Assembly: GCF_016863635.1 (NCBI RefSeq)
Contig: NZ_BOPG01000110.1
Location: 1-34,777 of the forward strand
Direction of reading: 5' to 3'
Length of the DNA stretch: 34,777 nucleotides
DNA from: Virgisporangium aurantiacum
Lineage (GTDB): Bacteria > Actinomycetota > Actinomycetes > Mycobacteriales > Micromonosporaceae
A program made the position numbers and the translations under genes. Position 1 is the stretch's first letter. Each line of letters opens with the position of its first letter. The notes beneath the pieces are model-generated. The model saw nothing but the letters and a program-made list of their open reading frames with translations, searched no databases and was not told the DNA's origin. Shown piece after piece: positions 15,911-21,823 of this stretch.

Positions 15911-15923
15911 TTTGGGGGTGTCC

Positions 15924-16607
15924 ATGGACGCGGATGCCGTGTGGCGTGTGATCGACGACGAGCGCGGCCGCCTGGCCGATCTGATGGACGACCTCAGTGA
16001 ATCCGAGTGGCGCACGCCGTCGCTGTGCAGGGAGTGGACCGTACGCGAGGTCGCCGCGCACCTGACGCTGGCCCACACGGGACCGCTGTCCGCGACCGGT
16101 TCGCTGATCCGTGCCGGCGGCGGCTTCAACCGGATGATCCGGGACACCGCGATCAGGCAGGCCCGCCTGCCGGTGCACGAGTACCCGCGACGGTTACGCG
16201 CGATGATCGGGTCCCGCCGCACCGCGCCGTTCATCACCGAACTCGAGCCGATGATCGACGTGCTGTGCCACGCCCAGGACATCGCCCGTCCGACCGGACG
16301 GCCCTACCCGATGCCGGCAACCGCGGCCGCGGCGGCCGCGGACCGCATCTGGAGCCAGTCGTTCCCGTTCCGGGCACGACGCCGGCTGCGGGGCTTCGAA
16401 CTGGTGGCGACCGATGCGCCGTGGCGCGCCGGTGCCGGTCTCCGGGTCGAGGGACCGATCTCGGCGCTCCTGCTGCTGGTGTCCGGCCGGCCCGCCGCCG
16501 TGGCCGATCTGGCCGGGCCAGGGGCGGCGAAACTCGCCGCGACGTTCCCAAGCAACTCCGGCCCCGCCACCACCGATGCCGGTGCCTCATCTCCGAAGGA
16601 GCGGTAA
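15924..16607 (+). CDS. Maleylpyruvate isomerase N-terminal-like (mycothiol-dependent) protein
   Basis: A 227-residue DinB-like protein of the TIGR03083 type. The first metal-binding helix is 'EWTVREVAAHLTLAHTGPLS', and the second histidine lies in 'MIDVLCHAQDIARPTGRPYP' (H..D.AR). The C-terminal part, 'GFELVATDAPWRAG' to 'LLLVSGRPAAVADL', is typical of the longer members, which carry an SCP2-like tail. Mycothiol-dependent maleylpyruvate isomerase is the best-known relative; most members have unknown substrates. Start ATG 15924 is preceded by GGGGG. The stop shares a base with the next start (TAATG), so the two are coupled. Being divergent from MarR, it is the likely repression target. Confidence 0.82.
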   Translation: MDADAVWRVIDDERGRLADLMDDLSESEWRTPSLCREWTVREVAAHLTLAHTGPLSATGSLIRAGGGFNRMIRDTAIRQARLPVHEYPRRLRAMIGSRRTAPFITELEPMIDVLCHAQDIARPTGRPYPMPATAAAAAADRIWSQSFPFRARRRLRGFELVATDAPWRAGAGLRVEGPISALLLLVSGRPAAVADLAGPGAAKLAATFPSNSGPATTDAGASSPKER

Positions 16608-16924
16608 TGACCTACTTCGCACACGTCGTCGACGTGCCGGCCCCCGCCGGCGTCTACGACGCCACCCACACCGAACTCCTGCGACGCACCGGCGGGCACG
16701 TCGACGGGCTCATCGTGCACCTGTGCCGCGCCACCGAGGAAGGCTTCCAGGTACTCGAAGTGTGGACCGACCGGGCCGCCTACGAGCGCGCCGAACGTGA
16801 CCTCGTCGCACCGATCCTCGCCGAGCAGGCCGAGGCAGCATCCGGCGCGCCGCTCCTGCCACCGCGCGTCGAGGAATTCGCCCTGCGCGGACTGGTCGTC
16901 CCCGCCGGCGGCATCGCGACGTAG
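16607..16924 (+). CDS. Small ABM-like dimeric barrel protein
   Basis: A 105-residue protein with one ferredoxin-like alpha/beta unit: 'YFAHVVDVPAPAGVYDATHT' for the first strand and helix, 'GLIVHLCRATEEGFQVLEVW' for strands 2-3, and 'DRAAYERAERDLVAPILAE' for the second helix. This fits a quinol monooxygenase/ABM-like or DUF-type dimeric barrel; catalytic residues are not evident. Translation is coupled to the DinB-like gene by the TAATG junction, with AAGGAGCGG just upstream. The phosphotransferase gene follows after 3 nt. Confidence 0.7.
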   Translation: MTYFAHVVDVPAPAGVYDATHTELLRRTGGHVDGLIVHLCRATEEGFQVLEVWTDRAAYERAERDLVAPILAEQAEAASGAPLLPPRVEEFALRGLVVPAGGIAT

Positions 16925-16927
16925 ACC

Positions 16928-18121
16928 GTGCGAAAAGTCAACGGTGACGGGGTCGACGATCGCACCCTCGCCGGCCTGACCGATCTCGGTCTGGGCCCGC
17001 AGCCGTTGCCCCGCCTGGAGGCGATGGTGGCGGTGCAACTACGCCGTCCGCGGGCGCGGGTGCTGACCGTCCGCCTGGAGGCCCACCCGTACGACCGGCC
17101 CGCCCTGACCACAGCGGGTCGCTACCTGGTCAGCGGTACCGCGGCCGACGCCGCCGCCCGGACCCACAACTACGCCTTCTTCGTCAAGCTCGTCCGGGCC
17201 TGGAGGAGGTCACCGCTGGCCGCGGAGGTGCCCGAACCGCTGCGCTCACAGCTGGCACCGCTGATGCCCTGGCGGACCGAGCCGGACATCTACCGGGGCG
17301 ATCTGGGCCGACACCTGCCCCACGGGCTCCGTCTTCCGCACGCCTACCACGTCACTGACGTCGACGGCGAGTCAGCGGCCATCTGGCTCGACCGCGTGCC
17401 GGTACGCCGGGTCCGGTGGGACGTCGCACGCCACCGGCACGCGGCCTACCTGCTGGGGCGACTCGCAGCCAACGCATGCGTCGCACCGCTCGCCGAGCAG
17501 GTACCGGTCGGCCGGACCGCCCGGCGGTTCGCCGAGCACTGGTTGGCCGTCAACGTCATACCTGACCTCACCACAGAAGACCTGTGGCAGCACCCGAACG
17601 TCGCCGCGACATTCGACCCGCAGCTACGACGCAGGATCCTCCGCGCGGCAGCCGCCCTGCCCACGCTGGTCGACGAAATCGAGACGCTGCCCACCTCGAC
17701 CGCGCACGGCGACGCCTGCACCGACAACCTGCTCCTCACCGAGGTCGACGACGACATCGTCCTGATCGACTTCGGCTTCTGGGGCACCGCGCCCGTCGGG
17801 TTCGACCTCGGCCAGCTCCTACTGGGTGAAATCCAACTCGGACGGCGTCCAGCTCGAGCGTTCCCGGAACTGGAGGAGGCATGCCTACCCGCCTACGTTC
17901 AAGGCCTACGCGACGAAGGGTGCATGACCCCGGTCGACCAGGTGCGACGGGCGCACGCCATCGCCATGACGATCTTCCACGCCATCCCCGCGATTCCCTA
18001 CGAGCACCGGACCGCCGCCGCGGAACCGGAACTGCACCCACTGTTCGCGAACCGGGCCGCCATGGCCCGGTGCATCCTCGACCTCCTCGACGCCACAGAC
18101 AAAGGGATCCTTCAGCGTTGA
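16928..18121 (+). CDS. Aminoglycoside phosphotransferase (APH)-like kinase
   Basis: A 397-residue protein kinase-like small-molecule phosphotransferase. The catalytic loop is 'TAHGDACTDNLLLTEVD' (HGDxxxxN, about residues 259-275), and the metal-binding Asp lies in 'VLIDFGFWGTAPVGFDLGQL'. The N-terminal lobe is present ('TAADAAARTHNYAFFVKLVR', with the ATP-binding Lys of 'FFVKLV'), and the C-lobe helices end at 'CILDLLDATDK'. The family phosphorylates antibiotics, choline, homoserine and many unknown compounds, so resistance cannot be assumed. The GTG start at 16928 is 3 nt after the preceding stop and lacks a clear ribosome site, which suggests coupling to the MarR-controlled unit. Confidence 0.83.
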   Translation: MRKVNGDGVDDRTLAGLTDLGLGPQPLPRLEAMVAVQLRRPRARVLTVRLEAHPYDRPALTTAGRYLVSGTAADAAARTHNYAFFVKLVRAWRRSPLAAEVPEPLRSQLAPLMPWRTEPDIYRGDLGRHLPHGLRLPHAYHVTDVDGESAAIWLDRVPVRRVRWDVARHRHAAYLLGRLAANACVAPLAEQVPVGRTARRFAEHWLAVNVIPDLTTEDLWQHPNVAATFDPQLRRRILRAAAALPTLVDEIETLPTSTAHGDACTDNLLLTEVDDDIVLIDFGFWGTAPVGFDLGQLLLGEIQLGRRPARAFPELEEACLPAYVQGLRDEGCMTPVDQVRRAHAIAMTIFHAIPAIPYEHRTAAAEPELHPLFANRAAMARCILDLLDATDKGILQR

Positions 18122-18149
18122 GATCCAACGGCATCGGTGTACTGCCCGA

Positions 18150-18824
18150 ATGGAGAACGAGGTGGCTGTGTTCGACACGGCGAAGGCGCTGCGGCAGCGG
18201 TTGGACGATCCTGCTGCGGTGTGGGAGTTCCTGCGCCTGTTCACCACCGCCTGGGGACTGCCGAGCGGGCCGATCGCCGGGGTGGACCAGGCCGAGGATC
18301 GACAGGGGGTGCGGCTGCCGGTGGCGCTGCGCGAGGCATACGCATGTACCGGGTTCCTCGATCCACGTGGAATGTATGCCGAGGACGGGATTCTGGCGTT
18401 CCACTCGGCTGACCCGTTGATCACCGAGACTGCATGGGGCATCCCGATCGCCGTGGCCGATCAGGCGGACCCTCCAGTCGTCATCGATACCGGATCGGGC
18501 TGGCGACCGTACCTCGACAGGCTTTCCCTTGCGTGCGTCGACCTGGCCCTCACCGCCGCGATCGACGGCGACACGCTGACGAACGCGTGCGAACTGCCAC
18601 CGGAGCAGGTGCCGTCGGTGGCGGCACGGTTCGACCGCGTGCCGCTGCCCGACCTGCCGATGTGGATTGAGGCGGAAGACTCACCCGTGCGCTGGTATTC
18701 ACGGCCGGGGCAACTCCTACGAACGCACGGCGACGACTGGGCTTGGGTGTGGATACGGGCGCAGACCCCCGCCGACCTGGAACAGATCTACGCGGCGTTG
18801 CCGGCCGCCCGCTGGAGCCGATGA
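18150..18824 (+). CDS. SUKH (SMI1/KNR4)-like protein
   Basis: A 224-residue soluble protein with the pattern of actinobacterial SUKH-like proteins: 'WEFLRLFTTAWGLPSGPIAG', 'GVRLPVALREAYACTG', 'ETAWGIPIAVADQADPPV' and 'WRPYLDRLSLACVDLALTAA'. SUKH domains are best known as immunity proteins against contact-delivered toxins, but many are orphan. No toxin gene is adjacent, so an immunity role is only a possibility. The start is uncertain: ATG 18150 gives the full frame, but GGAG at 18152-18155 sits well for GTG 18162, and GTG 18168 is also possible. It follows the phosphotransferase by 28 nt. Confidence 0.65.
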   Translation: MENEVAVFDTAKALRQRLDDPAAVWEFLRLFTTAWGLPSGPIAGVDQAEDRQGVRLPVALREAYACTGFLDPRGMYAEDGILAFHSADPLITETAWGIPIAVADQADPPVVIDTGSGWRPYLDRLSLACVDLALTAAIDGDTLTNACELPPEQVPSVAARFDRVPLPDLPMWIEAEDSPVRWYSRPGQLLRTHGDDWAWVWIRAQTPADLEQIYAALPAARWSR

Positions 18825-18908
18825 CCACCCTTACGCGGCCCCTCCGGAGCGAGATACGTACGTGCTGCCAATGAACAGGCGCTGGGGCCGTCGCGGTACG
18901 GTCGGCGG

Positions 18909-19934
18909 ATGGCGGGGTTGTTCGTGGTGGCGGCGACCGTCGTCGGTGGCGTGCAGCTCGCCGGGGCCGGCGGCGGGTGGGGAGCCCGAGTGCTCGGCGC
19001 CGCGATCCTGTTGGCGGCCACCGGTGCCCTGTACTGGCGTGCCCGGTGGCCAGCCGCGGTGCTTGCGGTCGCGGGGTTCGCATGTGTCCTCTACTACCTG
19101 CTCGGTTGCCCGCCCGGGCCGGAGCCGGTGCCCTTTGTCGTCGCGTTGTACGCGGCGGCTGCGGCCGGGTGGCGGCGGATCGCGGTTGCGGCCGTTCCGC
19201 TCGCTGTCGTGGTGGTGCTGGCGGCGGACGTCGTCGCCGGACGGCCCGTCGAGGGCGAGGATCTCGTCGCGGTCGTGGCGGTGCTGGTCGCGGCGGCAGG
19301 TCTGGGCGAGGTGTCGCGGTCGCGGCGTGAGCAACAGGACGCGCGTGCGCAGCGCGCCGCCGACGCGGAACGGCTGCGGATTGCCCGAGACCTGCACGAC
19401 ACGCTGGCCCATCAGTTGACTGCGATCAGCGTCCAGGCGGGTGCGGCGCTGCGCAAGCGCGACAGCCGGCCGGAACTCGCGTATCCGGCCCTGGAGACCG
19501 TTCGCACCGTGGCCGGCGAGGCGTTGACCGAGGTCCGCTCGGTGCTGGGAGTCATCCGCGCCGAGCCGGCGTGCGACGCTGCCGGATCCCTGGCGGGGCT
19601 GGCCGAACGGGCGGGGCTCGACGTCTCGGTCACCGTGTCGGGTCGTGCGGTCCCGTTGCCACCGCAGGTCGACGCGGCTGTGTACCGGATCGCCCAGGAG
19701 GCGCTCACCAACGTCCGCCGCCATTCCGGGGTGACCGACGCCGAGGTCCGCCTCCGTTACCGCCCACGGCGGGTGGAGATCGACGTGACGGACCGGGGAC
19801 GCGGCCGGGGCGACGGCGTGGCGGGTACCGGCATCACGGGAATGCGGGAGCGGGTGACCGTCCTCGGCGGACGGTTGGCCGCCGGTCCCCGTCCCGGCGG
19901 CGGATTTCGGGTATGGGCGAGCATTCCGCGGTGA
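18909..19934 (+). CDS. NarL-type sensor histidine kinase
   Basis: A 341-residue membrane kinase. There are about four to five hydrophobic helices in residues 1-135 with almost no loops, then a coiled segment, the HisKA_3 phosphoacceptor motif 'LRIARDLHDTLAHQLTAISV', and an ATPase domain with 'RIAQEALTNVRRHS' and 'GTGITGMRERVTVLGGRL'. The usual DxGxG box is altered to 'DVTDRGRGRGD', but the Asp remains. The stimulus is probably sensed in or at the membrane, since there is no extracellular domain. Its end overlaps the response regulator gene (GTGA, 19931-19934). The ATG at 18909 has only a weak ribosome site. Confidence 0.92.
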   Translation: MAGLFVVAATVVGGVQLAGAGGGWGARVLGAAILLAATGALYWRARWPAAVLAVAGFACVLYYLLGCPPGPEPVPFVVALYAAAAAGWRRIAVAAVPLAVVVVLAADVVAGRPVEGEDLVAVVAVLVAAAGLGEVSRSRREQQDARAQRAADAERLRIARDLHDTLAHQLTAISVQAGAALRKRDSRPELAYPALETVRTVAGEALTEVRSVLGVIRAEPACDAAGSLAGLAERAGLDVSVTVSGRAVPLPPQVDAAVYRIAQEALTNVRRHSGVTDAEVRLRYRPRRVEIDVTDRGRGRGDGVAGTGITGMRERVTVLGGRLAAGPRPGGGFRVWASIPR

Positions 19935-20590
19935 CGACCGTCCTCATTGCCGACGATCAGCAACTGATCCGGGCGGGGTTGCGGGTCGTCCTCGACGAAC
20001 CGGACCTCACGGTGGTGGCCGAGGCGGCCACCGGTGCGGAAGCCGTCCGGCTCGCCCGCGAACACCGACCCGATGTGGTGCTGATGGACATCCGCATGCC
20101 GGAGCTCGACGGGCTGGAGGCGACCCGGCAGATCCTCGCCGACCGCGCCACCGCCGGGACCCGGGTGGTCGTCCTGACCACGTACGACCTGGACGAGTAC
20201 GTATTCCGGGCGCTGCGCCTGGGAGCCAGCGGCTTTGCGTTGAAGGATCTCGATCCAGGGCAGCTGGTCGACGGTGTCCGAGCGGTCGCCCGGGGCGACG
20301 GAATGCTCGCGCCGGCCGTCACCCGGCGTCTCATCGCGACCTTCGCCCGACGGCCCGCACCCGGCGCCGCGCGCCTGGACCCCGACGGCCTCACCGCGCG
20401 GGAACGTGAGGTACTGGACCTTGTCGTGGTCGGCCGCGACAGTGCGGAGATCGCGGCATCGCTGGGTATCAGCCCGGCGACGGCCCGGACGCACGTCAGC
20501 CGCCTGCTGTCGAAGGTCGGCGCCCGCGACCGGGCGAACCTCGTGATCATGGCGTACGAGTCCGGCCTCGTCGTTCCGGGAATACCCTGA
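19931..20590 (+). CDS. NarL/FixJ-family response regulator
   Basis: A 219-residue regulator. The receiver has 'VLIADDQQLIRAGLRVVLDE', the acceptor Asp in 'DVVLMDIRMPELDG' and the Lys in 'GFALKDLDP'. The DNA-binding domain has 'LTAREREVLDLVVVGRDSAE' and 'PATARTHVSRLLSKVGARDR'. I chose GTG 19931, which overlaps the kinase stop as GTGA and begins 'MTTVLIADD', as usual for this family. An ATG at 19913 would add six residues. It works with the kinase just upstream. The membrane protein gene 80 nt downstream is a candidate target. Confidence 0.93.
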   Translation: MTTVLIADDQQLIRAGLRVVLDEPDLTVVAEAATGAEAVRLAREHRPDVVLMDIRMPELDGLEATRQILADRATAGTRVVVLTTYDLDEYVFRALRLGASGFALKDLDPGQLVDGVRAVARGDGMLAPAVTRRLIATFARRPAPGAARLDPDGLTAREREVLDLVVVGRDSAEIAASLGISPATARTHVSRLLSKVGARDRANLVIMAYESGLVVPGIP

Positions 20591-20670
20591 CACGCGGTGC
20601 GCGTCCTGCGTACGCCGAGATCGTCGCCACGGTGGATCTGTGACACCGTAAGCCGTTCGACGATCGGACC

Positions 20671-21249
20671 ATGACCCTTGCGACCCGTGCCGCGCTCGTT
20701 CTCGGCCCCACCGGATCGGCGCTCGCCACCTACTTCTGGACCGACGGACGGTACGGAGCAACCGGTGGCACCATCCTCGTCCTGGCCATGGTCGTGTGGG
20801 CCTACGGCCTCATCGGCCTCCTCGACGCGGTGCGCCCGTACGCACCGCGCTACGTTGCCCTCGCACTGCCGGTGTTCCTGTACGGGATCATGGGCGGGGC
20901 CGCGTTCGGGTTCCAGGGCGTCTTCGAAGACATCTTCCACCGGTCCGCCGACGCCTCGCTCGACGCGTTGGCAGATCACCCGTTCGCCGCCAACCTGCTG
21001 CTCTGGATACCGGGACCCGTCATGCCACTGAGCCTGTTCGCGCTCGGCGCGCTGCTCGGCCGAAAGCGGCTCGTTCCGCTGTGGGCGGCGGCGCTGCTGT
21101 GCGCCGGAGCGCTGGCATTCCCACTCAGCCGCATCCCGCGTATCGACCTCATCGCCAACCTGGCCGACGCCCTGCTCGTGGTGGCCTTCACCGCCACGGC
21201 CCACTACCTCCGCACACAACGCGAACCTGCCAACGGTGCCGCCCGGTAG
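20671..21249 (+). CDS. Multi-pass membrane protein, unknown
   Basis: A 192-residue hydrophobic protein with about five membrane helices, among them 'TILVLAMVVWAYGLIGLLDA', 'YVALALPVFLYGIMGGAAFG', 'LPLWAAALLCAGALAFPLS'-like and 'LIANLADALLVVAFTATAHY'. A short acidic/aromatic segment, 'FQGVFEDIFHRSADASLDAL', lies between helices. I do not recognise a family. It lies 80 nt downstream of the response regulator on the same strand and is followed at once by a hairpin. The ATG at 20671 has no obvious Shine-Dalgarno sequence. Confidence 0.72.
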   Translation: MTLATRAALVLGPTGSALATYFWTDGRYGATGGTILVLAMVVWAYGLIGLLDAVRPYAPRYVALALPVFLYGIMGGAAFGFQGVFEDIFHRSADASLDALADHPFAANLLLWIPGPVMPLSLFALGALLGRKRLVPLWAAALLCAGALAFPLSRIPRIDLIANLADALLVVAFTATAHYLRTQREPANGAAR

Positions 21250-21250
21250 C

Positions 21251-21283
21251 CCTGTTCAGCCCGCCTACCAATCCCTGAACAGG
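21251..21283 (+). terminator. Hairpin terminator after the membrane protein gene
   Basis: A perfect 9-bp inverted repeat, CCTGTTCAG (21251-21259) and CTGAACAGG (21275-21283), with a 15-nt loop, starting 2 nt after the stop codon. There is no T-tract. Confidence 0.55.
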
Positions 21284-21352
21284 ACAAGCGACAGCCCACC
21301 TTGAACACCTGTCGCGAGGATCGCGACCATGCTGGGAGGACCACCGCCGATC

Positions 21353-21408
21353 GCACTTGATCAGGTGTCCGGAGCCGAAAAGTAGTGCACCCGATCAGGG
21401 ACGTCCGG
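21353..21408. repeat. Imperfect direct repeat in a non-coding gap
   Basis: Two copies of GCAC-N2-GATCAGG followed by GTCCGG: 21353-21372 and 21387-21408, offset by 34 bp, with a 2-nt insertion in the second copy. They lie in the 286-bp gap 21250-21535, in which I see no gene. They could be binding sites or the edge of the accessory island. Confidence 0.4.
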
Positions 21409-21487
21409 TGAACCCGTGGTTCGAAGAATAGAGGCCATCGTGAACGCGTCTGAACTCGCTGATCGCGCGGCTCCCCGTTCAGTAGGT

Positions 21488-21524
21488 GGTGGGACCCTGG
21501 GGTACCAGACCCCGAGGTCCCACC
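21488..21524 (-). terminator. Hairpin terminator of the small-protein gene
   Basis: GGTGGGACC (21488-21496) pairs with GGTCCCACC (21516-21524), and GGGGT (21499-21503) pairs with ACCCC (21509-21513), with a 2x2 internal bulge and a 5-nt loop. It lies 11 nt beyond the stop of the 46-residue minus-strand gene. Confidence 0.65.
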
Positions 21525-21535
21525 GGACGTCAAGG

Positions 21536-21676
21536 TCAGTTACCGGTGTTCAGGTACTCCCGCAGCCACTCGGCGAGGAAGCGGGTAGCTCCGGCGATCG
21601 CGCCTGTGACGGCCGCGGCGATGAGCTTGAATCGGCAGCCCTGCGGCTCGGGGTCTGGCTTGTGGTGTCGAGTCAT
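21536..21676 (-). CDS. 46-residue small protein, unknown
   Basis: A short frame on the minus strand from ATG 21676 to TGA 21536. It has a Shine-Dalgarno AGGAG 8 nt before the ATG, a promoter-like pair about 75-100 nt upstream, and a strong hairpin 11 nt after the stop, so it looks like a complete small transcription unit. The protein begins 'MTRHHKPDPEPQGC', a basic and proline-rich head, followed by one hydrophobic or amphipathic helix 'FKLIAAAVTGAIAGATRFLA' and an acidic tail 'EWLREYLNTGN'. A single Cys at residue 14 is present. It is divergent from the large HTH/P-loop/repeat gene at 21824. I do not recognise a family. A membrane-active peptide or a partner of the large protein are both possible. 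Confidence 0.6.
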   Translation of the reverse strand: MTRHHKPDPEPQGCRFKLIAAAVTGAIAGATRFLAEWLREYLNTGN

Positions 21677-21751
21677 CGTTGCTGCTCCTGAGGTCTGGTT
21701 GGAACGCGTCGAGCCGGCGCCGGCTGGTGTCCAGCCTCAGTGCACTTGGTG

Positions 21752-21780
21752 ATGATCAACTCGATGCCGACGAGTGGCAA
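21752..21780 (-). promoter_or_regulatory. Promoter of the 46-residue gene
   Basis: On the minus strand, TTGCCA (complement of 21775-21780; 5 of 6 to consensus), a 17-nt spacer, and GATCAT (complement of 21752-21757; 4 of 6). This gives a leader of about 70 nt, which contains a small perfect hairpin GGCTGG-3-CCAGCC at 21722-21736. Confidence 0.45.
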
Positions 21781-21823
21781 ACGAGCGCCGTGTGTGCAGC
21801 GGGTGGGGGAAGCTGGATCGGCG

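Noticed and set aside
16928..18121. Aminoglycoside resistance gene
   Set aside because: The fold is APH-like, but the family has many substrates, and nothing in the locus points to aminoglycosides, so I kept a general call.
18150..18824. Immunity protein of a polymorphic toxin system
   Set aside because: The SUKH-like pattern allows it, but no toxin, secretion or immunity cluster is adjacent.
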